Shown in pieces: positions 1-7,620 of a stretch of 53,051 nucleotides of DNA; position 1 is the first letter of the stretch; every line of letters starts with the position of its first letter. The stretch covers positions 1 through 53,051 of the forward strand of contig JAKOYE010000214.1 of NCBI GenBank assembly GCA_029780675.1. The letters are read 5' to 3'. The notes beneath the pieces were generated by a model, which was given only the letters and a program-made list of their open reading frames with translations, ran no database searches and was not told the origin of the DNA. Source of the DNA: Actinomycetes bacterium (lineage in GTDB: Bacteria; Actinomycetota; Actinomycetes; Mycobacteriales; Mycobacteriaceae). Position numbers and translations under genes: made by a program.

Positions 1-48
1 CACGAGCGCACCCGGCAGTTCCTGGACCGGGTGCTCAACCCCCTGTAA
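1..48 (+). CDS. C-terminal end of a gene that starts before the window
   Basis: Only the last 15 codons and a TAA stop are present (…RTRQFLDRVLNPL). The short ERTRQFL-x-x-VL tail resembles the C-terminus of polar amino-acid ABC transporter ATP-binding subunits (GlnQ type), but 15 residues cannot establish this. The gene is unrelated in orientation to the following minus-strand toxin-antitoxin pair. Confidence 0.4.
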   Translation, partial: HERTRQFLDRVLNPL

Positions 49-79
49 TCAGTTACTTGCAGTCAGGGAATCCGAAACG

Positions 80-484
80 TCACACGATGCGACGGGTGGT
101 GACATCCGGAAGATTGCGCGCAGCAAGGTCGTAGTCCGCGTCATCGTGGAGGACGACGAGTCCCGCCACGGCCGCGGTGCCGCAGACCATCAGGTCGACG
201 ACAGACAACGCTCGGGCCGCGCCAACCCCCGCCAATCGGTGCTGCGCAGCCTCGATCCACCGCCACAGAGACTTCGGCACCGGCACGTCAGGATAGACGT
301 CCCGGAACATCCGATTCATCTGGTCGAACTCGTCGGCATTGCGAGCTGATCTGCGGAACTCTGCACGCTGCGGTTCGCACGAGCCGACCGAACCGCTCAG
401 CAGTGGCAGCGCCCATGCCTCGGCTATTTCTGGTTGGCGTTGAATCCGCCAGACCGCCGACGAGTCGACGAGGAAGGCGATCAA
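80..484 (-). CDS. vapC: VapC-like PIN-domain toxin
   Basis: This is a 134-residue PIN-domain protein, the usual size for VapC ribonuclease toxins, which cleave tRNA or rRNA using Mg2+ held by conserved acidic residues. The N-terminal strand FLVDSSAVW carries the first Asp, and the C-terminal VVDLMVCGTAAVAG and HDDADYD segments carry the later acidic residues. I chose the TTG at 484 because it overlaps the stop of the upstream antitoxin (GGTTGA), a typical coupled arrangement. A longer reading frame upstream only runs through the antitoxin gene. Inference: it forms one transcript with the antitoxin gene and is autoregulated by the antitoxin-toxin complex. Confidence 0.85.
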   Translation of the reverse strand: MIAFLVDSSAVWRIQRQPEIAEAWALPLLSGSVGSCEPQRAEFRRSARNADEFDQMNRMFRDVYPDVPVPKSLWRWIEAAQHRLAGVGAARALSVVDLMVCGTAAVAGLVVLHDDADYDLAARNLPDVTTRRIV

Positions 485-702
485 CCCCCGAGGGCCTTCT
501 CCTCGGCACGCGCCGCGAGCCAGCCGTCGTAGTCCCAATGCTTCGCCTGCTCGCGGGATCTCGCGAGGGCTTCGACGCGGCGAAACTTTTCCGCGTACTC
601 GCGTAATGCGAGGTTCACCGCTTCTTTCTTCGTGTGCACCCCGGCGAGGCGCATGACCTCCGCCAGCGCCTGGTCATCCAGGTCGATCTGGGTCACCGAC
701 AT
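481..702 (-). CDS. vapB: VapB-like antitoxin
   Basis: The 73-residue protein begins MSVTQIDLDDQALAEVM and continues TKKEAVNLALREYAE, the standard ribbon-helix-helix (Arc/MetJ type) signature of actinobacterial VapB antitoxins. The N-terminal part should bind its own promoter. The C-terminal half (residues about 45-73, W- and E-rich) should wrap the PIN toxin. An ATG 12 codons upstream is possible but adds residues not typical of the family. Its stop overlaps the start of the toxin gene, so translation is probably coupled. Confidence 0.87.
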   Translation of the reverse strand: MSVTQIDLDDQALAEVMRLAGVHTKKEAVNLALREYAEKFRRVEALARSREQAKHWDYDGWLAARAEEKALGG

Positions 703-769
703 GGCATCCTCCGAAATGTTGATCGTGTACATGACCATCGTACAGGACCAACATCAGCAACGCGGGCTG

Positions 770-1561
770 CTACCCGGTGAACCTGCCGCTGCGAATCCGG
801 TCGGCCTCCATCAGCGTCAATTCCTGTGCTCCCGAAACCACGATCTCCGGATCGGGTACGAAATCGACGTCTTCCGAGCGACCGTCATACGGAACGGCGT
901 CGAGGATCACCTTGATCGCGTTGAGCCGCGCCTTGTGCTTGTTCTCCGAACGGATGACGGTCCAGGGCGAATCGGGCGTGCTGGTGCGCCGCAACATGCG
1001 GTACTTGGCCTCGGTGAAGTCGTCCCAGTGTTCCTGCGCCTGGACGTCGATCTCGCTGAGCTTCCACTGCCGCAACGGGTCGTCGCGGCGCCGGTCGAAC
1101 CGGCGGGCCTGCTCCTCCTTGGTGACGCTGAAGTACAGCTTGACAAGGATGGTGCCCTGACGGACCAAATCCTTCTCGAAGCCCACCACACCCTTCAGGA
1201 AGTTGCGGTACTCCTCATCGGTGCAGAAGCCGAACACAGGTTCGACCATGGCGCGGTTATACCAGGACCGGTCGAACAGCACGATCTCCCCGCCGGTGGG
1301 GAACTGCGCAACGTAGCGCTGGAAGTACCACTGGCTGCGCTGTTCCTCGGTGGGCCGGCCCAGCGCCACCACGCGGTAGTGCTTCTCGTTCATGTACCGG
1401 GTGACGCGGCGGATGGTGCCGCCCTTGCCGGCGGCGTCCCGGCCCTCGAACAACACGATCATCCGGCGGTTCTCCGTCTCGAGATACCGCTGCAGTTTCA
1501 GCAGTTCAGCCTGATACGGCTTGAGCTCATTGTCTTCTCGTACGCGACGGGGAACGGACAT
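770..1561 (-). CDS. ppk2: Polyphosphate kinase 2 (PPK2 family)
   Basis: The 263-residue protein has the PPK2 Walker A motif FEGRDAAGKGGTI near residue 40, the DRSWYNR Walker B region and a lid segment with RRRDDPLRQWK. These enzymes move phosphate between polyphosphate and nucleoside diphosphates or monophosphates. The length and single domain fit the one-domain PPK2 class; the nucleotide preference cannot be read from the sequence. I selected the internal ATG (MSVPRRVRE) because the upstream 36 residues are Pro/Arg-rich and lack conservation features. It stands alone between a toxin module and a divergent exporter gene, with about 137 bases to the latter. Confidence 0.92.
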   Translation of the reverse strand: MSVPRRVREDNELKPYQAELLKLQRYLETENRRMIVLFEGRDAAGKGGTIRRVTRYMNEKHYRVVALGRPTEEQRSQWYFQRYVAQFPTGGEIVLFDRSWYNRAMVEPVFGFCTDEEYRNFLKGVVGFEKDLVRQGTILVKLYFSVTKEEQARRFDRRRDDPLRQWKLSEIDVQAQEHWDDFTEAKYRMLRRTSTPDSPWTVIRSENKHKARLNAIKVILDAVPYDGRSEDVDFVPDPEIVVSGAQELTLMEADRIRSGRFTG

Positions 1562-1698
1562 ACGCACATTGTTGCCGATGGCCAATGTGGGGTTCGTCTC
1601 AGGTTCGGCTATCCCGCTTCGTCGGGGCTCAGCGCTGCCGGGCCGCGACGGCCCCGCCGTGGGTGACACTGTTTCCGCGTGCTATCCCGGTAGCTGCC

Positions 1699-2571
1699 AT
1701 GAACCCGACTCGCACCGCCACCCTCCCCGTTCCGGCCTGGATGCTGGCGGTGGCGGCGATGTTCTCGGTCCAACTCAGCGCGGCCCTGTCGGTGCCGCTG
1801 ATCTCGCAGGTCGGCTCGGCAGGAACAGCGTGGCTGCGGCTCAGCGCGGGAGCGCTGATCTTCCTGGCCATCGCCCGCCCGCCGCTGCGGTCGGTCCACC
1901 GCCGCGATATCCCCGCCGTGGTCGGTCTGGGTGTCGCCACCGGGCTGCTGACGACGTTCTTTCTGGCCGCCATCACCAGGATTCCGCTGGGACAGGCCGT
2001 GGCCATCGAGTTCCTCGGCCCGCTGGCGGTGGCGGCGCTGCGGAGCCACACCCGCCGGGCGTTGTGGTGGCCAGCGCTGGCCCTGGTCGGGGTAGTGCTG
2101 CTGACCGAGCCCTGGCACGGCTCGGTGAACCTGGTAGGGATCGGATTCGCCGCGGGATCGGCCGTGGGGTGGGGAACCTACATCCTGCTCACCCAGCACA
2201 TCGGGGACCGCTTCGCCGGTATCGACGGGCTCAGTCTGACCATCCCGATCGCCGCGGTCACCGCCGCCGTCGCCGGGGTGCCCCAGGCCGCCGGCCACCT
2301 CACCGTCGAGGTGCTGCTGGTCGCCATCGGTCTGGCCATCCTGCTGCCCGTGCTGCCGTTTGCGCTGGAGATGATCGCGCTACGGCATATGACCCACACC
2401 GCCTTCGGAACGCTGATGGCACTCGAACCGGCCATCGGGGCCGTGCTGGGACTGGTTGTGCTGCATCAGAAGCCGAGCGCGATTCAGGCGATGGGTGTCA
2501 TGCTCGTCGTCGCGGCCGGGGCGCTCGCCCAACGCGGCGGACTGCGCCACCAGGCCACCCCGCCACCCTGA
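1699..2571 (+). CDS. EamA/DMT-family transporter, RhtA-like
   Basis: The 290-residue protein has about ten hydrophobic segments arranged as two EamA repeats, typical of drug/metabolite transporters. The sequence QAVAIEFLGPLAVA, followed later by LMALEPAIGAVLGLVVLHQ, is the pattern seen in the RhtA (threonine/homoserine exporter) branch. It should sit in the cytoplasmic membrane and export small metabolites or amino acids; the substrate is unknown. I chose the ATG at 1699 because the hydrophobic core begins right after MNPTRTATLPVPAWML, while the longer frame adds an Arg-rich leader. It converges with the minus-strand efeB gene. Confidence 0.85.
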   Translation: MNPTRTATLPVPAWMLAVAAMFSVQLSAALSVPLISQVGSAGTAWLRLSAGALIFLAIARPPLRSVHRRDIPAVVGLGVATGLLTTFFLAAITRIPLGQAVAIEFLGPLAVAALRSHTRRALWWPALALVGVVLLTEPWHGSVNLVGIGFAAGSAVGWGTYILLTQHIGDRFAGIDGLSLTIPIAAVTAAVAGVPQAAGHLTVEVLLVAIGLAILLPVLPFALEMIALRHMTHTAFGTLMALEPAIGAVLGLVVLHQKPSAIQAMGVMLVVAAGALAQRGGLRHQATPPP

Positions 2572-2578
2572 ACCGGTC

Positions 2579-2612
2579 CTCTACTCGAACAGAGTCTCTA
2601 CTCGAACAGAGT
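2579..2612. repeat. 17-bp perfect tandem duplication at the efeB 3' end
   Basis: The unit CTCTACTCGAACAGAGT occurs twice head to tail (2579-2595 and 2596-2612). The right copy includes the efeB stop codon and its last codons. The left copy lies in the 26-base gap between the two convergent genes. It looks like a recent slippage duplication without effect on either protein. Confidence 0.85.
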
Positions 2613-3884
2613 CGAGCCCCAGTAGCCGTCGTCACCCACGCCGGGCGGGCAGGCGAAGACCGCCGACCCGGTGTGCAGGATGTACTCGTTGAGCAGATCG
2701 CTTTTCGCCAGTTGGGCCTGCATCGGGATGAACTGGGTGACCGGGTTGCGGACGAACGCGATGAAGAACAGCCCGGCGTCGAGGTGGCCGAATCCGTCCG
2801 ATCCGTCGGTGAAGTTGTAACCGCGGCGGAGGATCTCGATCCCGCCGAGATGCTCTTTCGAGGCCAGCCGGACATGGGCGTCGGGATCGATCAGCGGTTC
2901 TCCCCGACCGGCGACGGCGTCGAAGTCCAGGGGCGCGAACTCGTCCCGATCCCCCAGTGGGGCACCGGAACCCTTGTGCCGGCCGATGACCCGCTCCTGC
3001 TCCCGCAGCGACGCCCGGTCCCAGGGTTCGATGCGCATCCGGATCCGCCGGGCCACCAGGTAGCTGCCGTCGGCCAGCCAGTCCGGCCCGTCTCCAGGGG
3101 CCACCCAGACATGCCGGATCAGTGCCTCGGTGTCCTCGGCCTTGAGGTTGTTCGTTCCGTCCTTGAAGCCGAACATGTTTCGCGGAGTGGACTGCTCGCG
3201 GGTGGTCGAGGAGGTCCGGCCGAAGCCGAGCTGGGAGTAGCGCACCGCGACGGTGCCGAATCCCACCCGGGCCAGATTGCGGACGGCGTGCACAGCGACC
3301 TGCGGGTCGTTCGCGCAGGCCTGCACGACGATATCCCCGCCACAGCGGGCCGGGTCGAGGGTTTCGTTGGGGAACGTGGGCAGATCGGCCAGCGGCGCGG
3401 GTCGCCGGCCCGCGATGCCGAACCGGTCCCTGCCGTCCCTGACGAACAGGCCCGGTCCGAAACCGACGGTCAGCGTCAGCTGGGACGCCGCCAACCCCAG
3501 TGCCTCACCGGTATCGGTCGGTGGCGCATAGGGATTCAGCCCGACGGCCCCGTCCGGCGTGGCCTCCTCGCCGGCGGTCATCCGTTCGGCCATCGACGTC
3601 CACTCCTTGAGCATGGCGACCAGGTCGGCTCTGGAGTCGGTGGTGACGTCGAACGCGCAGAAATGCATCCGGTCCTGAGCCGGGGTGACGATGCCGGCCT
3701 GGTGGCGGCCGCGGAACGGCACCGGCCGGTGCAGATCCCCGGTCGCAGCGGCAGCGGTGGCCCGCCCGGCCAGCACCCCCGCCCCGGCCGCGCCGGCCAC
3801 CGCCGCGCCCACTCCGGCGGCACCCAGCACCGCCCGGCGCGACACTCCGCGGCGGCCCTGCCGGTCACTGCGGGGCGATGACAC
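2598..3884 (-). CDS. efeB: EfeB, Tat-exported DyP-type heme peroxidase
   Basis: The 428-residue protein starts with a twin-arginine signal (SRRAVLG at residues 15-21, then a hydrophobic Ala/Gly core) and continues as a dye-decolorizing peroxidase with the FGFKDGTNN motif (GxxDG), whose Asp is the distal catalytic residue. In EfeUOB systems EfeB works outside the membrane, supporting iron uptake and possibly oxidising Fe2+ or deferrochelating heme. The start is a GTG at 3884, which places a 20-base overlap with the end of efeO. It is the last gene of the efeU-efeO-efeB operon. Confidence 0.95.
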   Translation of the reverse strand: MSSPRSDRQGRRGVSRRAVLGAAGVGAAVAGAAGAGVLAGRATAAAATGDLHRPVPFRGRHQAGIVTPAQDRMHFCAFDVTTDSRADLVAMLKEWTSMAERMTAGEEATPDGAVGLNPYAPPTDTGEALGLAASQLTLTVGFGPGLFVRDGRDRFGIAGRRPAPLADLPTFPNETLDPARCGGDIVVQACANDPQVAVHAVRNLARVGFGTVAVRYSQLGFGRTSSTTREQSTPRNMFGFKDGTNNLKAEDTEALIRHVWVAPGDGPDWLADGSYLVARRIRMRIEPWDRASLREQERVIGRHKGSGAPLGDRDEFAPLDFDAVAGRGEPLIDPDAHVRLASKEHLGGIEILRRGYNFTDGSDGFGHLDAGLFFIAFVRNPVTQFIPMQAQLAKSDLLNEYILHTGSAVFACPPGVGDDGYWGSTLFE

Positions 3885-5013
3885 CTTGCACCTGACTGAC
3901 TTCCTTGCTCAGGGCGTCGATGGCGCGGGAGAGTTCCTGCCGCTGGGGTTCGGTGACGGTGGTGTAGAGCACGAATCCGTCGCCGTCGCGGTACGCGGCC
4001 AGTAACGCCTCAACCGCCGCGAATCGCTGGTCGACGCGCTTACCCAGTTCCGGATCGCGCTCGTCGAGGATCGGGCGCACCGAGGCGACCGCGGTCTGCG
4101 ACCCCTCCACGTTGGCGTTGAAGTCCCACAGGTCGGTGTGGCTGAAGATGTCCTCCTCACCGGTGATCTTGGTGGCGGCGACCTCGTCGAGCAATCCCTG
4201 TGCCCCGCCGGCGATCTGGGTCGGGTCGATGGTCCACTCGGGGGCCCGCACGCCGGCGTCGAGTTCCTTGACGTCGGCGACGAGTTGGTCGGCGATGGCG
4301 GCGGTGTCCGGCTGAATGCCGCTGACCCACAGGTCCTTCTCCAGCCGGTGGAACCCGGTCCATGTCGCACCGGCCTCCAGGTCGGCCTCCCGCAGGTCGA
4401 CGCGTGGGTCCAGATCGTTGGGGAACGATTCGGCGACGGGTTCGATCCGTTCGAAGTAGGTGCGCGTCGTCGGGTAGAGCGCCTTGGCCCGCGGGACGTC
4501 ACCGGCCTTGATCGCGGCGGCGAAGGCCTCAGTGGCCGGGATGAGCGCCTCGGTCTGGCTGGTGACATAACGCTTGTAATCGGCTGCGGCCTGGGCGAAC
4601 TTGCCGTCGGCGTCGACGTTGACGGCGGCACCGGTGACCACGAAGTCGCCGCGGATGCCGTCGCCGATCATGCCGGGCTTGCATGCGGTCCGGTAGGTGC
4701 CCGGTTCGGTGATGTTCACGATCAGCTTGCGCTGCAGGCCCGGCGAGACGTTCTCCACTTCGCCGAGGACCCGGTCACCGGTGCCGTACACGTAGAACTC
4801 GGTGGCCTTGGTGCCGTTGTTGGTGACCAGGAAGGTGGTGGGTCCGGTGGCCGCCTCGGTCACCGACAGGGCGCACGCCGTGTCCGAGGCCTCGACGGTG
4901 ATCGGTTCCCGGGGGCCGTCCGCGGAGGTCGGCTCCTTGGCCGTGCAGCCCGCCAGGGCGAGGGCTGCGAGAACGGCTGCGGCGCTTCGATTGCGGGTGT
5001 CGTGCCGATTCAT
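3865..5013 (-). CDS. efeO: EfeO, iron-uptake lipoprotein (cupredoxin + M75 domains)
   Basis: The 382-residue protein has a lipoprotein signal with lipobox LALAGC (Cys23), then a cupredoxin-like domain (about residues 35-125) and a C-terminal imelysin/M75-type helical domain. The M75 part includes the GxHRLE-like segment (TWTGFHRLEKDLW), which contributes metal-binding residues in the family. EfeO binds iron outside the membrane and passes it to the EfeU permease. Its ATG overlaps the efeU stop by 4 bases and its end overlaps efeB, so the three are one translationally coupled operon. Confidence 0.95.
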   Translation of the reverse strand: MNRHDTRNRSAAAVLAALALAGCTAKEPTSADGPREPITVEASDTACALSVTEAATGPTTFLVTNNGTKATEFYVYGTGDRVLGEVENVSPGLQRKLIVNITEPGTYRTACKPGMIGDGIRGDFVVTGAAVNVDADGKFAQAAADYKRYVTSQTEALIPATEAFAAAIKAGDVPRAKALYPTTRTYFERIEPVAESFPNDLDPRVDLREADLEAGATWTGFHRLEKDLWVSGIQPDTAAIADQLVADVKELDAGVRAPEWTIDPTQIAGGAQGLLDEVAATKITGEEDIFSHTDLWDFNANVEGSQTAVASVRPILDERDPELGKRVDQRFAAVEALLAAYRDGDGFVLYTTVTEPQRQELSRAIDALSKEVSQVQGVIAPQ

Positions 5014-5900
5014 GCGGCGGACCTTTCCGGTGTCGGGTTGTGGGGTTGGTCGGTTCGGGACGGCGGCGGGGCCGCCGGGCGGAGGAACAGCGTGAGCACG
5101 ATCGCCAGGTACGCGAGCCAGCAGGTGAGTTGCAGCACCGTCGGAGTCGGGGTGACGTTGAAGACGCCGTGAATGACCTCGCCGTACCAGGACGACCAGT
5201 TCATCCAGGAACTGATGTCGAAGGCCCGGGAGGCGCCGCCCGGGAGCCAGCCGACGGTCTGTAGCGCTCCGATCCCGTAGGCGAGGATGCCCGCGGCGAC
5301 CACGATCAGAAACGCACCGGTGTACGAGAAGAATGCGGTGAGGTTGATACGGACCGCACCGGCGTACATCCCCCAGGCGATCGCAGCGGCAATCGCCACC
5401 CCGAGTAACAGGCCGAGCAACGGCCAGGCGGTCTCGGCGTCGGCGTAGCCGACCATGAACAGCGCGGTCTCGAAACCCTCCCGCCCCACGGCGAGAAAGG
5501 CCAGCAACACCACTGCCCCGGCCCCGGTCTCCAGAGCGCGGGACATACCGGCCCGCAACTCCCCGGACAGACCCGCCGCGGCCGACCGCATCCAGAGCAC
5601 CATCGAGGTCACGATCGCGACGGCTACCAGTGAGGCCGCCCCGGCGACGGCCTCGGCGGCCAGGTCCTTGATGGTGTAGGCGCCGAACTGGATGGTCAGG
5701 AACACCCCGACGGTCATCGCGACCGCGGCGGCCACCCCCAGCCACACCCATTTCAGGGCGTCGCGACGGTCGGCCTTCACCAGGAAGGCCACCAGAACCA
5801 TCACCACGATTCCGGCTTCCAGGCCTTCCCGTAGGCCGATCAGGCCGCTGCCGAAGAGTTGCGCGGGAACTGTCGGCGCCGCAGCGCCCAACCCGATCAT
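5010..5900 (-). CDS. efeU: EfeU, FTR1-family iron permease
   Basis: The 296-residue integral membrane protein has seven or so hydrophobic segments and the two hallmark REXXE motifs of Ftr1/EfeU permeases: REGLE at residues 24-28 and REGFE at 140-144. These Glu residues form the iron path. It is the first gene of efeUOB. Its ATG lies about 24 bases from two tandem IdeR/DtxR-like sites, so repression by iron-loaded IdeR is expected. The C-terminus is Pro-rich and overlaps the efeO start by 4 bases. Confidence 0.95.
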   Translation of the reverse strand: MIGLGAAAPTVPAQLFGSGLIGLREGLEAGIVVMVLVAFLVKADRRDALKWVWLGVAAAVAMTVGVFLTIQFGAYTIKDLAAEAVAGAASLVAVAIVTSMVLWMRSAAAGLSGELRAGMSRALETGAGAVVLLAFLAVGREGFETALFMVGYADAETAWPLLGLLLGVAIAAAIAWGMYAGAVRINLTAFFSYTGAFLIVVAAGILAYGIGALQTVGWLPGGASRAFDISSWMNWSSWYGEVIHGVFNVTPTPTVLQLTCWLAYLAIVLTLFLRPAAPPPSRTDQPHNPTPERSAA

Positions 5901-5923
5901 GGTCCGTCCCCCTGGAGGCTAAT

Positions 5924-5942
5924 TGATGTTTGGCTTACCTTA
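5924..5942 (-). promoter_or_regulatory. IdeR/DtxR-like iron box 1
   Basis: Read on the minus strand the 19-mer is TAAGGTAAGCCAAACATCA. Against the recalled consensus TWAGGTWAGSCTWACCTWA it matches at 16 of 19 positions, with a perfect left half. It sits between efeU and the divergent DUF2470 gene. Confidence 0.75.
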
Positions 5943-5943
5943 C

Positions 5944-5962
5944 TAAGGTGTGGCTTACTTTA
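5944..5962 (+). promoter_or_regulatory. IdeR/DtxR-like iron box 2
   Basis: The plus-strand 19-mer TAAGGTGTGGCTTACTTTA matches the same recalled IdeR consensus at 16 of 19 positions. It is separated from box 1 by a single base. Two adjacent boxes would let IdeR dimers cover both divergent promoters. Confidence 0.72.
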
Positions 5963-6009
5963 GACGACGGCGGATGCGACGCGAAATCGGGACGATCAGG
6001 AGGACATCG

Positions 6010-6798
6010 GTGCTGACGGGGCCGACGAGCACGACGGGCATGACGGGGCCGACGGCCGCCGAACGGGTGCGCACCGTATGCGCACGGGCAGCCGCAGCCC
6101 AGGTCGCCGGTGACACCGGGAACGTCGCGACGGAACCGGTGCCCTGCCCGGTGCATCATCTGCTTGCGGACGGGTCCTTCGCGCTGACCATCGACACCCG
6201 ATCGGCGGTCGCCGCCGCCAGTGCGGACTCCCCCGCCGTCGTCGTCGAACTCCTCGATCGGCCCCCGCACGGGACCGACGAGGCGGTGCGGTCGCTGGTG
6301 TGGCTTCGCGGGTGGGCGCGACAGCCCTCCCCCACCAGAACGCGACGGATTCTCGACGACATCGCCGCCCACCATCCCGATGCCGCACTGCTCGACGTCG
6401 GCCACCGCGACACCCTGCTGGTTGTCGACGTCGAGACGATCGTGTTCGCCGACGCGACGGGTGCCGAGACCGTCGACCCCACCGCGGTGCTGGCTGCCCG
6501 GCCGGACCCGTTCTGCCATGCCGAGTTCGCCTGGGTACATCACCTTCAGCAGCACCATCCGGAGATGGTGGAGCGCCTGCGCCTGCATCTGCCCCGCCGG
6601 CAGCGCCAGGGCCGGATCCGGCTGCTCGGCCTGGACCGTTACGGCTTGACGGTCAGAACCGAAGGGCCGAAGGGAAATTGGGACGCCCGGGTGCCGTTCC
6701 TGATGCCGGTGGCCGATGGCGCCGCCCTGAGCCGGGCACTTCGGGCGCTGATGGCCTGCCCGTTCGGCAACGGCCTGCGGCCCCGAGGTGCCTCCTGA
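6010..6798 (+). CDS. DUF2470-domain protein, divergent from efeUOB
   Basis: The protein is 262 residues from a GTG at 6010. That start is supported by an AGGAGG ribosome site at 5998-6003 with 6-base spacing; a longer frame would begin inside the iron boxes. The C-terminal part (…FCHAEFAWVHHLQQHHPEMVERL…LDRYGLTVR) has the look of DUF2470, the C-terminal domain of HugZ-type heme oxygenases and of pyridoxamine-oxidase-like proteins. No clear split-barrel oxidase domain is visible in the N-terminal half. The divergent position from efeUOB across two IdeR-like boxes suggests an iron- or heme-related role expressed under iron limitation (inference). Confidence 0.75.
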   Translation: MLTGPTSTTGMTGPTAAERVRTVCARAAAAQVAGDTGNVATEPVPCPVHHLLADGSFALTIDTRSAVAAASADSPAVVVELLDRPPHGTDEAVRSLVWLRGWARQPSPTRTRRILDDIAAHHPDAALLDVGHRDTLLVVDVETIVFADATGAETVDPTAVLAARPDPFCHAEFAWVHHLQQHHPEMVERLRLHLPRRQRQGRIRLLGLDRYGLTVRTEGPKGNWDARVPFLMPVADGAALSRALRALMACPFGNGLRPRGAS

Positions 6799-6837
6799 CG
6801 CGACGGCGACCGACGTGGTGGCGATCGCAGTGCGCGT

Positions 6838-7278
6838 TCAGGTGATGACGGCTACCGACGGCCACCCCCGCGCGAGCCGCTGGTCGGTCGTGACCAGCGC
6901 CGACCCCGTCGAGGCGGCCAGTTCGACGTAGAGGGCGTCGGCGAGACGGAAGGTGTCACGACGAGCCCACGCGCCCGCCACCAGCGGCGAGAGCGGATGA
7001 CGGGTCACCGGTGCCGATCGCAGTTCGCCCAATGCACCATCCACCTGGGCGACGGTGAGCAGGCCGGCGCGGTGCATGCGCCCGAGCGCCGACAAGACCT
7101 CCACGTCGAAGTGAGCCGGCGCGTGCAGTGTGGTACCGGCCAATCGGACCCGCACCGCCTCGAACCGGTCGGTCCTGGCAAGCAGGTCGACCATGGCACT
7201 CGCGTCGAGGACGACAGACTCCGGAACCACCGACTCCGGAACCAGAGGTCCAGGCGTCGACGACGGCGGGACGGTCAC
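6838..7278 (-). CDS. PIN-domain toxin (VapC-like), second module
   Basis: The 146-residue protein has the PIN-domain pattern VVLDASAMVDLL near residue 22, then FDVEVLSALGR and RLADALYVELAASTGSALVTTDQRLA, which carry the conserved acidic residues of VapC ribonucleases. A Pro/Val-rich 20-residue leader precedes the domain; a start further in is possible but the GTG at 7278 overlaps the antitoxin stop by 4 bases (GTGA). It is paired with the upstream small gene as a type II toxin-antitoxin module. Confidence 0.83.
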   Translation of the reverse strand: MTVPPSSTPGPLVPESVVPESVVLDASAMVDLLARTDRFEAVRVRLAGTTLHAPAHFDVEVLSALGRMHRAGLLTVAQVDGALGELRSAPVTRHPLSPLVAGAWARRDTFRLADALYVELAASTGSALVTTDQRLARGWPSVAVIT

Positions 7279-7493
7279 TCGCCCAACTCATCGCGAGCAG
7301 CGTCGATGGCGGCGAGGACGTCGTCGTGTCGAACGGCAGTCGGGGTTCCCGCGATCTCCTCAAGCCACTGGTCGGTGGCGGACCTCTCCAACGCCGCTCT
7401 GATCGCAGCCTGGGCCAGCGCGGAGATGTTGAGACCATGAGAGCGGGCACGCTCGGCCAGATCGTCGGGGACGTAGACATTCATCCGAGCCAT
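7275..7493 (-). CDS. Antitoxin of the second module (ribbon-helix-helix type)
   Basis: The 72-residue protein reads MARMNVYVPDDLAERARSHG then NISALAQAAIRAAL, a ribbon-helix-helix DNA-binding segment like those of CcdA/VapB-type antitoxins. The C-terminal 35 residues are acidic (VLAAIDAARDELGE) and should bind the PIN toxin. A second ATG three codons in (7484) is equally plausible as the start. The stop overlaps the toxin start by 4 bases. Confidence 0.8.
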   Translation of the reverse strand: MARMNVYVPDDLAERARSHGLNISALAQAAIRAALERSATDQWLEEIAGTPTAVRHDDVLAAIDAARDELGE

Positions 7494-7620
7494 ACACACA
7501 CTTATACACACATAAGAACTGCCGTGGCGAGCGCATGTCCGGCACCAGGACAGGGCGGTCCGCACCGGCCCACTGCCGACGCACTGCGCGTCACCGCGGG
7601 TTGTGATGGTATGAGTCACC

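Noticed and set aside
1521..3881. A 786-codon plus-strand open frame across the EamA gene and efeB
   Set aside because: High-GC shadow frame with Arg/Gly/Pro-rich composition; the EamA and EfeB frames carry clear domains.
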